64,000 nt of DNA from Flavobacterium gyeonganense (GTDB lineage Bacteria; Bacteroidota; Bacteroidia; Flavobacteriales; Flavobacteriaceae). Every line of letters begins with the position of its first letter. Positions within the stretch are counted from its first letter, which is position 1. The stretch is taken from NCBI RefSeq assembly GCF_029625295.1, contig NZ_CP121112.1, positions 2,170,001 through 2,234,000 on the forward strand, given 5' to 3'. This document shows, in pieces, positions 18,292 to 27,992 of this stretch. Below the pieces are notes generated by a model. That model had not been told where the DNA came from and made no database searches. It saw only the letters and a program-made list of their open reading frames with translations. The translations under genes and the position numbers were made by a program.

Positions 18292-19545
18292 ATGCCAAAA
18301 TTTCTCCTAAGCCTAATTTTTATATGCACCACAGCTTTTGTGTGGGCGCAGGACTCGCAACAAGAAAAACTGGAGCAGCGAAAAGCCCAGATTCAGCAGG
18401 AAATTCGTGAGAACGAAAAAATGCTGCAGTCAGTTCGGAAAAAGGAGAAGTCTGCTTTGAATGAATATTTAATTCAGGCAAATAAAATAAAACTGAAGGA
18501 GAAATTAATTAATACGACTTCTAAGCAGGAAAGACTTTTAGGGAATGATATGTACATTAATCAGCTAAAAGTAAATAAACTAAAAAGGGAATTGGCTGTA
18601 TTAAAAGAAGATTATGCCAAGATGATTTTGAAGTCATATAAAAGCCGCTCCGAGCAAAGCCGTGCTATGTTTATTTTGTCTTCGGAGAGTTTTCTACAGG
18701 CCTATAAAAGAGCGCAGTATTTAAAGCAATATACCAATTTCAGAAAAAATCAAGGTTTAGAAATTCAGTCCAAAACAGCAGAGTTAGTGGAATATAATGC
18801 TAAACTGGACAATCAACGACAAACAAAGAAAAAAATTATTGCTGAAAATCAAAAGGAAAAACAAAGTCTGGAAGTTGAAAAGAAAGAACAGCAAAAACTG
18901 GTAAATTCGATTAAAAAAGACAAAAATAAAATTATTGCCGATACTAAAAGCAAACAACAGGAATCGAAAAGAATTGACAGACAAATCGACCGTTTGATTC
19001 GTGAAGCAATTGCTGAAGCAAACAGAAAAGCTGCATTAGAAAGAGCAAAGGAAAATCCAGGCTCAACTACAGCAAAAGCCCCTGTTTCGTCATCAAAAAT
19101 TGCATTGACACCTGAAGGTAAAATTCTGGCTGCTGATTTTAAAGCAAACAGAGGAAAATTGCCATGGCCTGTAGAAAAAGGATTTATTTCGTTAGGGTAT
19201 GGAGATCAGCCACACCCTCTTTATCCCTCTTTGACGGTTCATAATTCAGGAGTCGAAATTACAACTGAAGCGGGTGCTACTGCACGTGCCGTATTTGAAG
19301 GTGAAGTTTCAAGTATCATGGTATTATCACCAATTAACAGGGCAGTTATGATTCAGCACGGGGATTACTTTACAGTTTATCAAAACCTGAGTCAGGTTTT
19401 TGTAAATAAAGGTGATAAGGTAAGTATTAAACAAAGTATTGGTAAAGTAAGAACCAGCGGTGATACGGGTAAAACGGTAATCAAGTTTTTGATTCTTCAA
19501 AACACATCAAATAACAATCCTGAAGGGTGGTTACAAAACAGATAA
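18292..19545 (+). CDS. EnvC-like murein hydrolase activator with degenerate LytM (M23) domain
   Basis: 417 aa: signal peptide (~1-19, ending WAQ), a long Lys/Glu/Gln-rich coiled coil (~20-245), then a LytM domain (~285-417). Active M23 enzymes bind zinc through HxxxD, HG...YxHL and HxH motifs. Here the first motif reads HNSGVE (Asp to Glu), the second reads YQNL where YxHL is expected, and the final HxH is replaced by KFLIL. The protein is therefore probably not a hydrolase but, like E. coli EnvC, an activator of cell-division amidases. A terminator follows. This reading depends on aligning the motifs by eye. Confidence 0.87.
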   Translation: MPKFLLSLIFICTTAFVWAQDSQQEKLEQRKAQIQQEIRENEKMLQSVRKKEKSALNEYLIQANKIKLKEKLINTTSKQERLLGNDMYINQLKVNKLKRELAVLKEDYAKMILKSYKSRSEQSRAMFILSSESFLQAYKRAQYLKQYTNFRKNQGLEIQSKTAELVEYNAKLDNQRQTKKKIIAENQKEKQSLEVEKKEQQKLVNSIKKDKNKIIADTKSKQQESKRIDRQIDRLIREAIAEANRKAALERAKENPGSTTAKAPVSSSKIALTPEGKILAADFKANRGKLPWPVEKGFISLGYGDQPHPLYPSLTVHNSGVEITTEAGATARAVFEGEVSSIMVLSPINRAVMIQHGDYFTVYQNLSQVFVNKGDKVSIKQSIGKVRTSGDTGKTVIKFLILQNTSNNNPEGWLQNR

Positions 19546-19550
19546 GAATA

Positions 19551-19579
19551 AAAGGAGCTCAAATTGAAGCTCCTTTTTT
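19551..19579 (+). terminator. Terminator between convergent operons
   Basis: AAGGAGCT and AGCTCCTT form an 8-bp stem with a 7-nt loop followed by TTTTTT. It ends the + strand envelope block just before the convergent transglutaminase gene. Confidence 0.85.
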
Positions 19580-19617
19580 GATCTTAACATTTCCATTAAA
19601 AACTACCATTGTAATTA

Positions 19618-20562
19618 TTATTGCTGTTGCTGTAACTGGTCCATATAATTTAATTGGTCTTGTACATTCGAGGATACTTCCTGAAGTTTCACATCGTTTA
19701 TTTCTTCAAATTGTCTGCCGTCTTCATATCCAATAGAAACACAAACAGAAAGTGTTTGTCTGGCAAGTCCTTTAAAAGTTCCTTTTATTGGTGTACAATC
19801 ACTAAAATTTCTTCCTACAGAAAGGCGCACGTGATTGTCCATTGTCCAAATATTATTAGTCGGATCTAAACCTAACCACCCCTGAGTTTTGGTATAAATT
19901 TCTACCCATGCATGTGTAGCACCTTCACCTCGAAGCCCACTTTCGTTGGGACAAATATAACCGCTTACATATCGTGATGGAATACCGGCTGTGCGTAAAA
20001 GATGGAGCAGTACGTGTGCAAAATCCTGACAAACCCCTTTTTTGAGCATTAAAATTTCATCGACTGTCGTTTCAATATTAGTAATTCCTTTGGTATACGT
20101 AAAATTTTCAAAAACATACGTATTGCACTGTTGCGCAATTTCAATTATGGATTTATTTTCTATGCCTATTTTTTCTAATATGCTTTCAATTTCTGCTTGT
20201 TTTTCGATTTTATCAATGTAGCAGAGGCGTAATAATGAAATACTTTTTTCTTTTTCGTCCAGGATATCTTTCACGGAAGTGGAATCCATTTCGGGAATTT
20301 TAAGCGAATGATTTACCCGAACAAGCATTCGTGATTCAATTGTCATTTCGGTATGAGTGTCCAACACATTAAAATTGCCAACACGATTTCCATAATAATC
20401 CTGAGAGATATCAACGTTAGGTGCATGAGTAATTAAAAGCTGATATTGCAATACTTCCTGATTTTCAAAATGATGGGGAAATAGACGTATTTCGTTAATA
20501 CTTTCCTTTATGGGATGATTATATTGGTATTTTGTAAGGTGAACTATTTTGAAAAGCGCCAT
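19618..20562 (-). CDS. Transglutaminase family protein (N-terminal bacterial transglutaminase-like domain)
   Basis: 314 aa. An N-terminal beta-rich region (KIVHLTKYQYNHPIKESINE) leads into a papain-like fold. Catalytic cysteine is in GVCQDFAHVLLHLLRTAGIP and the histidine in ATHAWVEIY, followed by the aspartate in LGLDPTNN. The C-terminus is Gln-rich (DQLNYMDQLQQQQ). Proteins of this type are encoded with ATP-grasp and alpha-E proteins, and the trio is proposed to make and break peptide or amide bonds on an unknown substrate. It starts 4 bp after the alpha-E gene on the same strand. Confidence 0.9.
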   Translation of the reverse strand: MALFKIVHLTKYQYNHPIKESINEIRLFPHHFENQEVLQYQLLITHAPNVDISQDYYGNRVGNFNVLDTHTEMTIESRMLVRVNHSLKIPEMDSTSVKDILDEKEKSISLLRLCYIDKIEKQAEIESILEKIGIENKSIIEIAQQCNTYVFENFTYTKGITNIETTVDEILMLKKGVCQDFAHVLLHLLRTAGIPSRYVSGYICPNESGLRGEGATHAWVEIYTKTQGWLGLDPTNNIWTMDNHVRLSVGRNFSDCTPIKGTFKGLARQTLSVCVSIGYEDGRQFEEINDVKLQEVSSNVQDQLNYMDQLQQQQ

Positions 20563-20566
20563 ATTG

Positions 20567-21508
20567 TTAAGTGTAAGAAAAGAATAATTTGGAAAAATCG
20601 GTCGAAAACTGAATTAGCTGGTTTTTTGTGTTTCGCAAAACATCTTCTAATTCCTGATTGGTGAGGTGTTGATAATCTGTAAATTCAATATAACTTTTCA
20701 ATCGTCCAAATTGATTCATTAATGTTCTTGCTTCGCTTAAATCAGTGTTTTTAAACAAACAGTCCAAATAAGTATTAATAAAATCCAGCGTGTAGATTAC
20801 AGAGTGAGCAAAATCCATATTAAAAATTACCTGATGTACCACTTTTCTATTATGTGAAATATTACTGTAACTTTTCAGATATAATTCGTATCCCGAAAGT
20901 GACAGCAATAATCTTCGCCAATATATCAAATCTTCTTCACCCTCAAGATTATAATTGATAGGAGCAAAGTAAGCCTGGGTCATAGATATGGTCTGCAGGC
21001 ATCTTTCGATATGTTTTCCAATGCTCGAAAAACACCAGCCTAATCCCCGGGGCATAGTTACCTGAAGGATTCCGTTGTAAAGCAATAAATCCTTATTAAG
21101 TTTGGTGATTACGCTTAAGGCATCAGAGGTTTCGAGTTTTTTAGGTAAATCAGGCGAGTTCATAAAATGATACATAGAATTAATATGCTCCCACAATTCT
21201 TTGGTGATTTTATCCTGAGAACCTCTGGCATTTTCTCGTGCTTTTATGACTAAGTTTTTTACCGAATTATCATTCTGGTTATCACAAATTATATATTTCA
21301 ACACATGAGGTGTGTCATATTGTATGGAATGAATTTTGGCTTGTGACAAGCTCGTATAATATTCCAGGAGAGGCTTATAGCCCTGGGAATCATTGATTTC
21401 TTTATCGAAGGATAAAATATAGGAAGTGTTTAAAGTAAGTAACATTCCGTCAGTTCTTTCCATGTATCGGTTGAGCCAAAACATTCCATCAGCAACTCTA
21501 CTAAGCAT
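20567..21508 (-). CDS. Alpha-E domain protein
   Basis: 313-residue helical protein. The start MLSRVADGMFWLNRYMERTD is the hallmark of the alpha-E family (LSRxAxxLYWxxRYxER). The rest is predicted almost entirely helical. It is the middle gene of the ATP-grasp / alpha-E / transglutaminase operon, where it is thought to act with the ATP-grasp ligase. No catalytic motif is evident. Confidence 0.92.
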   Translation of the reverse strand: MLSRVADGMFWLNRYMERTDGMLLTLNTSYILSFDKEINDSQGYKPLLEYYTSLSQAKIHSIQYDTPHVLKYIICDNQNDNSVKNLVIKARENARGSQDKITKELWEHINSMYHFMNSPDLPKKLETSDALSVITKLNKDLLLYNGILQVTMPRGLGWCFSSIGKHIERCLQTISMTQAYFAPINYNLEGEEDLIYWRRLLLSLSGYELYLKSYSNISHNRKVVHQVIFNMDFAHSVIYTLDFINTYLDCLFKNTDLSEARTLMNQFGRLKSYIEFTDYQHLTNQELEDVLRNTKNQLIQFSTDFSKLFFSYT

Positions 21509-21535
21509 ATTTTTAATTTTTTTTGAATGTTTATA

Positions 21536-22972
21536 TTATTTAATAATCCAGGTGTCTTTACTTCCTCCACCCTGAGAGGAGTTTACAACTAAAGAACCTT
21601 CAGTAAGTGCCACCCTTGTTAAACCGCCAGGAACAATCTGAACGCCTTTTGGTCCACATAAAGCATATGGCCTTAAATCGACATGGCGTAATTTAAGCTG
21701 TCCGTCAATCAGACAAGGAACCGTGCTGAGCTGAATAATAGGCTGTGCAATAAAATTTCGCGGATTGTTGATGATCGCAATTTTAGCTTCGTCGATTTCT
21801 TCCTGCGTTGCCTTGTTTCCCATAATCATTCCGTAACCACCACTCTGATTGGTTTCTTTAACAACCATATTTTCCATGTTGGAAAAAACATGTTCGCGCT
21901 CATCTAAATTTTCCATTCGATACGTCGGAACATTTTTCAAAATAGGTTCTTCATTCATATAATATTTGATCATATCGGGTACATACGCATAAATGGCTTT
22001 GTCGTCTGCAACTCCGTTTCCTACTGCATTAACCAGCGCTACATTTCCCTGACGATAAGCACTTATTAAACCCGGAACACCAAGCGCGCTGTCCGGTTTA
22101 AAAACCAAAGGATCCAGATATTCATCATCTAAACGTCTGTAAATAACATCAACCTGTTGTAATCCTGATGTCGTTTTCATGTACACTTTACTATTGTTAA
22201 CCACCAAATCCCGGCCTTCAACAAGCGGAATTCCCATTTGGCGTGCCAGGTAGCTATGCTCATAATAGGCAGAATTATAAACTCCGGGAGTTAGCAAAAC
22301 GACATTTGGATTCGAAACATTTCGAGGCGAAAGTGAAACAAGAATACTGTGAAAAATCATTGGATAATTGCTTACCATACTCACATGATTTGACGAAAGC
22401 ATATCCGGAAAAATTCGCTTAGTAATTTCACGGTTTTCCAGCATATAACTTACACCACTGGGGCATCGTAAATTATCTTCCAAGACATAAAATTCTCCCT
22501 TTGCTCCCCTGATCAAATCGATTCCGGCAATGTGAACATGTATATTATGTGGTACTTTTATACCCTGGACTTCCTGAATATAATGCGGGCATGAGGCAAT
22601 TAATCCAGCTGGAATAATTCCATCTTTTATAATTTGCTGATCATTATAAATATCTTCTAAAAATAAATTTAATGCCAGTAAACGCTGTTTGATTCCTGAT
22701 TCTATTTCTAACCAGTCTTCTTGCGTTATGATACGCGGAATAATATCAAAAGGGAAAATTCGTTCAATTCCATTCTCATCATCACTATAAACCGTAAAAG
22801 TAATTCCCTGATTCATGAATAAATCAGAAGCCTGTTTTTGTTTACTGGTCAAAGTTTTATGATTCAAACCTTGTAAAGTTTGAAAAACCTGACGGTAAGA
22901 ATCCCGAACGCCTTTATTTGAAAACATTTCATCCCAACCGTTATGGTTTAAACTAGGTGCTAATTTTACCAT
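21536..22972 (-). CDS. Circularly permuted ATP-grasp protein (type 2)
   Basis: 478 aa. Family features include FPFDIIPRII near the N-terminus, VLEDNLRCPSGVSYMLENRE (the metal/ATP-binding block), VDVIYRRLDDEYLDP, and late in the chain VVKETNQSGGYGMIMG, which carries the glycine-rich ATP-binding loop; the family is circularly permuted. The C-terminus GSLVVNSSQGGGSKDTWI is also typical. Such enzymes activate a carboxylate with ATP and join it to an amine. The natural substrate is unknown. It is first in a three-gene operon whose promoter must lie in the gap at 22973-23324. Confidence 0.93.
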   Translation of the reverse strand: MVKLAPSLNHNGWDEMFSNKGVRDSYRQVFQTLQGLNHKTLTSKQKQASDLFMNQGITFTVYSDDENGIERIFPFDIIPRIITQEDWLEIESGIKQRLLALNLFLEDIYNDQQIIKDGIIPAGLIASCPHYIQEVQGIKVPHNIHVHIAGIDLIRGAKGEFYVLEDNLRCPSGVSYMLENREITKRIFPDMLSSNHVSMVSNYPMIFHSILVSLSPRNVSNPNVVLLTPGVYNSAYYEHSYLARQMGIPLVEGRDLVVNNSKVYMKTTSGLQQVDVIYRRLDDEYLDPLVFKPDSALGVPGLISAYRQGNVALVNAVGNGVADDKAIYAYVPDMIKYYMNEEPILKNVPTYRMENLDEREHVFSNMENMVVKETNQSGGYGMIMGNKATQEEIDEAKIAIINNPRNFIAQPIIQLSTVPCLIDGQLKLRHVDLRPYALCGPKGVQIVPGGLTRVALTEGSLVVNSSQGGGSKDTWIIK

Positions 22973-23253
22973 ACTTGAATTATTAAATAATTATCATTTT
23001 AATTGTTTTTATGAAAATTGTTTACTTTTTTAATCCAAAATACAACTTTTTTAGTCTATTATTTTTGTTTTTAATGAGAATTTTATAATTTATATCAGAT
23101 TCTTTTTTTGAGGTTTTAATTTTGGAAATTTTCTTTTTTAAGGTAGTCTTTTTTTGAGATTTGATACTCGCTAAAATATTTAAAATGATTTTTAACTGAA
23201 AAAAGATTTTTAACTTTAGTATCCAGATTATTCAAATTTGATGGAAGAAGTAT

Positions 23254-23299
23254 CAATCGTATAAAAATCATTTGAATGTTGAATGAAATTATACGATTG
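23254..23299. promoter_or_regulatory. Two-part inverted repeat directly upstream of rbfA
   Basis: CAATCGTATAA (23254-23264) and TTATACGATTG (23289-23299) are perfect complements. Inside them, TCATT pairs with AATGA. The structure ends 14 bp before the -7-like element and 26 bp before the rbfA ATG. It could be an operator or DNA cruciform, or an mRNA structure if transcription starts further upstream. Confidence 0.5.
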
Positions 23300-23312
23300 A
23301 ATTTAAAAATAG

Positions 23313-23320
23313 TATTTTTG
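23313..23320 (+). promoter_or_regulatory. rbfA: Possible -7 promoter element for rbfA
   Basis: TATTTTTG matches TAnnTTTG but ends only 4 bp before the ATG at 23325, implying a nearly leaderless message. A TTG lies 13 bp upstream, closer than usual. Confidence 0.35.
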
Positions 23321-23324
23321 CACT

Positions 23325-23716
23325 ATGGAAACAAACAGACAGAAAAAAATAGGCGGTGTCATCCAAAAAGATTTGGTTGATATTTTGCAGGGTGAAGTGA
23401 GAAAAAACGGAATTAATAATTTAGTAATTTCGGTATCCAAAGTAAGTGTTACAACAGATTTATCTGTAGCAACAGTATATTTAAGCATTTTTCCGCAAGA
23501 AAAAGCAAAAGAAACTTTAGAAGCAATAAAATCGAATACAACTTTAATTAAACATGATTTATCCCAGCGTGTACGTTTGCAATTGCGTCGTGTACCAAAT
23601 CTTGTTTTTTTTATCGACGATTCATTAGATTATATCGAAAAAATAGACAATGCTCTAGCAGGCAAAGAGAACCCAATCGAAAACCGTGATCTTTTAGAAA
23701 AAGAAGAAAATCCTAA
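23325..23716 (+). CDS. rbfA: Ribosome-binding factor A (3' end frameshifted)
   Basis: RbfA assists 16S rRNA 5' end maturation and 30S assembly, especially in the cold. The KH-like fold is recognisable: RQKKIGGVIQKDLVDILQ, ISVSKVSVTTDLSVATVYLS, LSQRVRLQLRRVPNLVFFID, then DSLDYIEKIDNAL. As written the frame does not stop but reads on into the next gene. One extra A in the A5 run at 23698-23702 would give the ending LLEKRRKS and a TAA at 23714-23716, 130 aa, two bases before the TTG start of the permease. I take that as the true end; the apparent fusion is probably a sequencing artefact. Confidence 0.88.
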
Positions 23717-23717
23717 G

Positions 23718-24916
23718 TTGAATTTCCCTCTCTACATAGCCAAACGTTATCTTTTCAGTATCAGTAAAAATAACGCGATCAATATCATCAATGCAATTGC
23801 CAGTCTCGGAATTATTGTTGGTACTATGGCTTTGTTTGTCGTTTTATCAGTTTTTAGCGGATTGAAAGTTTTCAGCCTTTCTTTTACCAATGAAATTGAC
23901 CCTGATTTAAAATTGACCAGTACGTACGGTAAATCATTTTTGATTACACCGGAAGATGAAAATCAAATTAAGAAAATAGAAGGAGTTGCTTCATACACCA
24001 AAATTATCGAAGAACGTGTTTTGTTTTTATTTAAAGACAAACAGCAGGTTACTTATCTAAAAGGTGTTGACAGCCTCTATCCGGTTGTAAACGATATCAA
24101 AAAAAGCTTTTTAATGGGCAATGGCTAAAGCCTGACAGCTATCAGGTTGTAGTTGGATATGGAATTTCACAGGATTTTTCTATGGGGATTCTGGACTTCG
24201 AAAATCCGTTGCAGGTATTTGCGCCAAAACCCGGAAAAGGAGCAATTGAGAATCCTGAAGAGGCTTTTAATAAAACAGATGTCCTGCCTGTCGGAATTTA
24301 TTCCATCAGTGAAGAACTCGATTCTAAATATATTTTTGCAGATTTAGGTCTGGCTCAGGAATTATTGATGTATAAGCCAAATCAGATTTCCGGAATCGAA
24401 TTGAAATTGAAACCTAATGCTGATGAGAAAGCAATACGTTCTCAGCTCCAGACCATTTTTAAAAATAAAATTACCATAAAAAACAGGGCACAACTTAATG
24501 AGTCTTTGTATAAAATGCTCAATACCGAAAATATTGTTGTTTATCTGATTTTTACGCTTGTCATAATTGTAGCACTTTTTAATTTGGTAGGGGCTTTAAT
24601 TATGATGATTTTAGAAAAGAAAGGAAACCTAAAAACCCTTTTCAATTTAGGTACCGAAATTAATCATCTTCGAAAAATATTTTTGCTTCAGGGAACTTTG
24701 TTAAGCGTTTTTGGAGGTATAATAGGTCTTGTTCTGGGTATGATTTTAGTACTGTTACAGCAGCAATATGAACTGATTATGATAACCCCAACTTTGGCTT
24801 ATCCTGTTGTTTTCTCATTCGAAAATGTCCTTATCGTAATGGCAACTATTGTTATTCTGGGCTTTGTGGCTTCCTTAATTGCCAGCAGCCGTGTAAGCAA
24901 AAAGTTGCTGGATTAA
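23718..24916 (+). CDS. ABC transporter permease, FtsX/LolC-E type (frameshifted)
   Basis: Inner-membrane permease related to LolC/LolE, which help release lipoproteins toward the outer membrane. It starts at TTG 23718 (MNFPLYIAKRYLFSISKNNA). First membrane helix about 22-45 (IINAIASLGIIVGTMALFVV), a periplasmic domain, then three C-terminal helices near VYLIFTLVIIVALFNLVG, FGGIIGLVLGMILVLL and VIVMATIVILGFVASL. The frame stops at 24127 after GGG 24116-24118; one more G restores QWLKPDSYQVVVGYG and continues to 24916 (399 aa). Likely a sequencing error. It follows rbfA immediately, as in other Flavobacteria. Confidence 0.82.
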
Positions 24917-24923
24917 TTATGTT

Positions 24924-26449
24924 CTAATACCAATCAACACTGCCATCATTTTTTAACATAAAGACTTTTTGTGTTTTAGTAGCATCATCTACAAGTAAAT
25001 AAAGTGTATTCGTTTTCAGGCTTACTTCTGAAAAATTTTGCCATTCATCTTTTTTAACATCTTCTTCAACAACTTTACGACAAATTTTCTGCTGAGTATC
25101 AAAATCTAAGATCTCGGTATTATTTTTTGCTTTTTTCAATTCCTTATTTTGATATGAATTCAAAGAAATCTCTTTTTTTAATTCTGTTGAATTGCAATAT
25201 TTAATTTCGCCAAATTTATTGACTATAAAAGGCTCATTTACTTGTTCAATTGTAGAAAAACGATACTTTGTGAGACAATATAAATTATCTTTAGAAACAT
25301 TATTGAATCTAGCAATCAATTGATTTGGATCATAAAAATAAGCTATAGGTTTCCACCATCCTTTATGCCATATGCTTAAGTACAAAGGTTCCTGATGTTT
25401 TTTTCAAGAGGGATGGCGACATTTGTAGTTTCAAAATATTCTGTTGTTACATCCAGAAAATTGCTGTTAAAAAAATCAGGATAAATTGTAATTTCCTGAG
25501 TTTGTATGGAATTATCAGTAACAATTGTAAATTGCATACGAAGTACTTTCGGAGCATTTTTATAAGGTAAATTAAAAAACCCCGGACCATTATTAGACAA
25601 AGCATCAAAAGGATAGTTTTTGTCCGTCTTGATATCTTTTACAAAACACCATTCATGTCCAACATCATTAGATGCCCTTTTATATTTAATGCTATCAAAG
25701 CCACTTGGAATTCCGAGTGCCCGTAATGCTAAAACAACAAGATTGCACATGTCATTGCATTTACCTTCTTTGTCTTTTATCAATTCGGAATAAGACCTGA
25801 CTTTCTTTTCCTTAAAATAACGTCTTTCTCCAAATTTAAAGCGTTTCTGGTATATTTTATCTACATAATTTGTGGCAGCCAAAACCGTTGAAAAGTTGTA
25901 AATCGAGTCTATTTGTTCTTTTGAAAAATCATTTAAAACAGAGTCTCTCCAGAATTCTAATTTTTCAGTATTAACTCTGTAAGGTAAAATATATTCATAA
26001 AAATCAGCATCAGATATACCTTTGCAAAAAGGACTTTTTTGTTTTACTTCAAATGCCCTGTCGATATTATTGATTAGAAATTGAGCACTAATATTTTTTA
26101 CATCCGGTAAGAAATTTTCATATTCGTGAAGTTTTCCTCTGATGGATGTAACTGAATCTAACCATTTTTTCTCTTCGTTTTCATTTTTAAAATTCGAAAT
26201 ATTAAAGCCTACAGAAATTCCATGACTGTCTACTAAGTCATTGATATAGGTTCCTTTATTCTTCATGTTTGAAATTAAGAAGTACGCTGATTTTAATTTT
26301 TGATCATCACCCTTTTTTTTAAAGTGTTTAATGACTTTTTCAAGCTCTTCTGAATTCTCTCCTGCTATGGAGAAACTTTTTGTTTGTGCAGTACAAGGTT
26401 CGAATGCTGAAATAAGAAGAACGACTAGAACTAAATTAGATATTTTCAT
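24924..26449 (-). CDS. Secreted transglutaminase-fold protein (frameshifted)
   Basis: Signal peptide at MKISNLVLVVLLISAFEPCTA (start 26449, chosen because the upstream in-frame extension is not signal-like and overlaps the previous gene). The papain-like triad is visible: Cys in EGKCNDMCNLVVLALRALGI, His in VGHEWCFV, Asp in YPFDALSN. The frame stops at 25376 just after a T7 run on the + strand (25398-25404). One extra base gives EKKHQEPLYLSIWHKGWWKP and continues to 24924, about 508 aa in all. The C-terminal ~170 residues are beta-rich and of unknown role. Probably secreted to periplasm or surface. Convergent with the LolC/E-like gene. Confidence 0.75.
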
Positions 26450-26523
26450 AGTTTTTGCTATAAAATGACATAGACTGTTTAATTGTAAACAATCTATATT
26501 AAATACTATAATTTCTTTGAATT

Positions 26524-27009
26524 TTATTTTTTCCAATCGGTTTCTCCTGTAATCTTTTCAACAGAAGTTATTTGATTAGCATAATACAGGGCTTCATCAA
26601 AAAAACCATCAGATTTTTTCATTCCTTTAAATATTACATTTATTTGTTGTTCATACTTATCAAAACCAGTTAATTTATTTTTTAGTTTTAAATATTCTGT
26701 TTCGTCAGTATAAACATTTACTATTTCACCAGAATTCATTTTTAATTTGAAATGAGGTTTTTTCAGTAATTTAGTTTGCAACAAAAATTTGTAGTGATTG
26801 GTTAATTTATTTTCTTCGTCTGATAATATTGTATTTGGGTTATCAATGTACTGATTGATTTGATTTAACTGTTCTTCTGACAATTCGTCAAATAGATTTT
26901 GAACATCAATTAACTTTATGTATAAACTCCCTTCGATAGTTTTATTTTGACTTATGGATCTATAGGAGAATGACGTTAATATTAGTAATGTTAAGAAAAA
27001 TCGTTTCAT
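26524..27009 (-). CDS. Small secreted protein of unknown function
   Basis: 161 aa with a signal peptide (MKRFFLTLLILTSFSYRSIS). The mature part is charged, with helical Glu/Lys-rich sequence (LFDELSEEQLNQINQYIDN) and no motif I recognise. It lies 74 bp upstream of the transglutaminase-fold gene on the same strand, so the two may be expressed together. Function unknown. Confidence 0.65.
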   Translation of the reverse strand: MKRFFLTLLILTSFSYRSISQNKTIEGSLYIKLIDVQNLFDELSEEQLNQINQYIDNPNTILSDEENKLTNHYKFLLQTKLLKKPHFKLKMNSGEIVNVYTDETEYLKLKNKLTGFDKYEQQINVIFKGMKKSDGFFDEALYYANQITSVEKITGETDWKK

Positions 27010-27090
27010 AGTTTTTGATTTAAATTAGATAAAACTTTGAATTGAATTTGAGACGATAGTTATTGTTAATAGATAAAATTCTATAATTTT

Positions 27091-27125
27091 AAAAGTGCCA
27101 AACCTAAAATTTGGCACTCATTTTA
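27091..27125 (-). terminator. Terminator after the 233-aa gene
   Basis: AGTGCCAAA and TTTGGCACT form a 9-bp stem (27094-27118). Read on the minus strand it is followed by TTTTAAAA and lies right after the stop of the gene at 27130. Confidence 0.65.
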
Positions 27126-27129
27126 TTAA

Positions 27130-27831
27130 TTATTTTAATTCATCAATTTTATATTTAATATCTCCAATTATATTAATAGAATCATTGTAAGAAGAATATT
27201 TTTGAAAGAACGCTCCAGCAATGGTTATTTCCTCTCCATCGGATTTATATGGTACATCCAAAAGGTTCACTTTATATAAATCAAAAATATAAGGCAGAAA
27301 TTGTACATCTTTATATTTCTCAATAATAGATTGGTAAACTATACGAAAGAAAAATTCATATTTTCCAATTGGGGAAGTAATTATACTTTCGATAGCCCAA
27401 ATTTTTCGTTTACCAAAAATCGGATGAGAGATTTCCTTAGAATGGATATTTTCTAAAATTTCGATAGTAAAATAATTTCCTATTAAGCTTTTATAAAAAT
27501 GTAATTCTGTTCTACTTTCTAAGGTTTTTTCTAAGGTAATACATCCTGAAAAATTAGGAACTAAACCTGCTGTTGTACCACGAATATCCTGAAAATTTAA
27601 TTTTAATTTCAGTTCATTTATGAATCCTTCGTCCCATTCTTTCTTATAATAATCATCGTCTAGTATGTTTTTTTCAATAATTGCATTTAATTCTTTAATG
27701 CCAGAATAATCAAAATAATCTTTGTTTTCCCTTGTTATTCCTACGGGATAATACTTTTTTATACAATGGGAAACTTCGGGATATTCTGGTAAAAGATTGT
27801 CGAAATTGATGTTTAGATTTTTTTCAAACAT
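27130..27831 (-). CDS. Hypothetical cytoplasmic protein, 233 aa
   Basis: No signal peptide, membrane segment or recognisable motif. Acidic, mixed alpha/beta sequence with a conserved-looking core (LHFYKSLIGNYFTIEILENI). Size, acidity and position downstream of secreted and lipoprotein genes would fit an immunity or accessory protein, but nothing in the sequence proves this. A terminator follows it. Confidence 0.5.
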   Translation of the reverse strand: MFEKNLNINFDNLLPEYPEVSHCIKKYYPVGITRENKDYFDYSGIKELNAIIEKNILDDDYYKKEWDEGFINELKLKLNFQDIRGTTAGLVPNFSGCITLEKTLESRTELHFYKSLIGNYFTIEILENIHSKEISHPIFGKRKIWAIESIITSPIGKYEFFFRIVYQSIIEKYKDVQFLPYIFDLYKVNLLDVPYKSDGEEITIAGAFFQKYSSYNDSINIIGDIKYKIDELK

Positions 27832-27992
27832 AATTCATATATTATTGGCAATAAACAGCATTTGAATATTGAACACTAAATAAGTTCCGTAATAATTGAT
27901 GTTCCCACTTTTTATTTTAGTCAAGAGAACAAAGCAGCTAATTTTTTAAAATAACTTTTTGTTTTATTTTTTTATATAAAAATCGTTGTGAT

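Larger units (their letters stand above)
22973..23324. other. Divergent intergenic region between the ATP-grasp operon and rbfA
   Basis: About 350 bp, T-rich on the + strand, with no gene. It must hold the promoters of both directions. Near its right end it contains the hairpin at 23254-23299 and a -7-like element at 23313, both described separately. Confidence 0.6.

Noticed and set aside
24182..24916. A separate 244-aa permease starting at ATG 24182
   Set aside because: The upstream frame encodes the missing N-terminal helix and periplasmic part of the same protein, and one base joins them, so it is the C-terminal half of a frameshifted gene.
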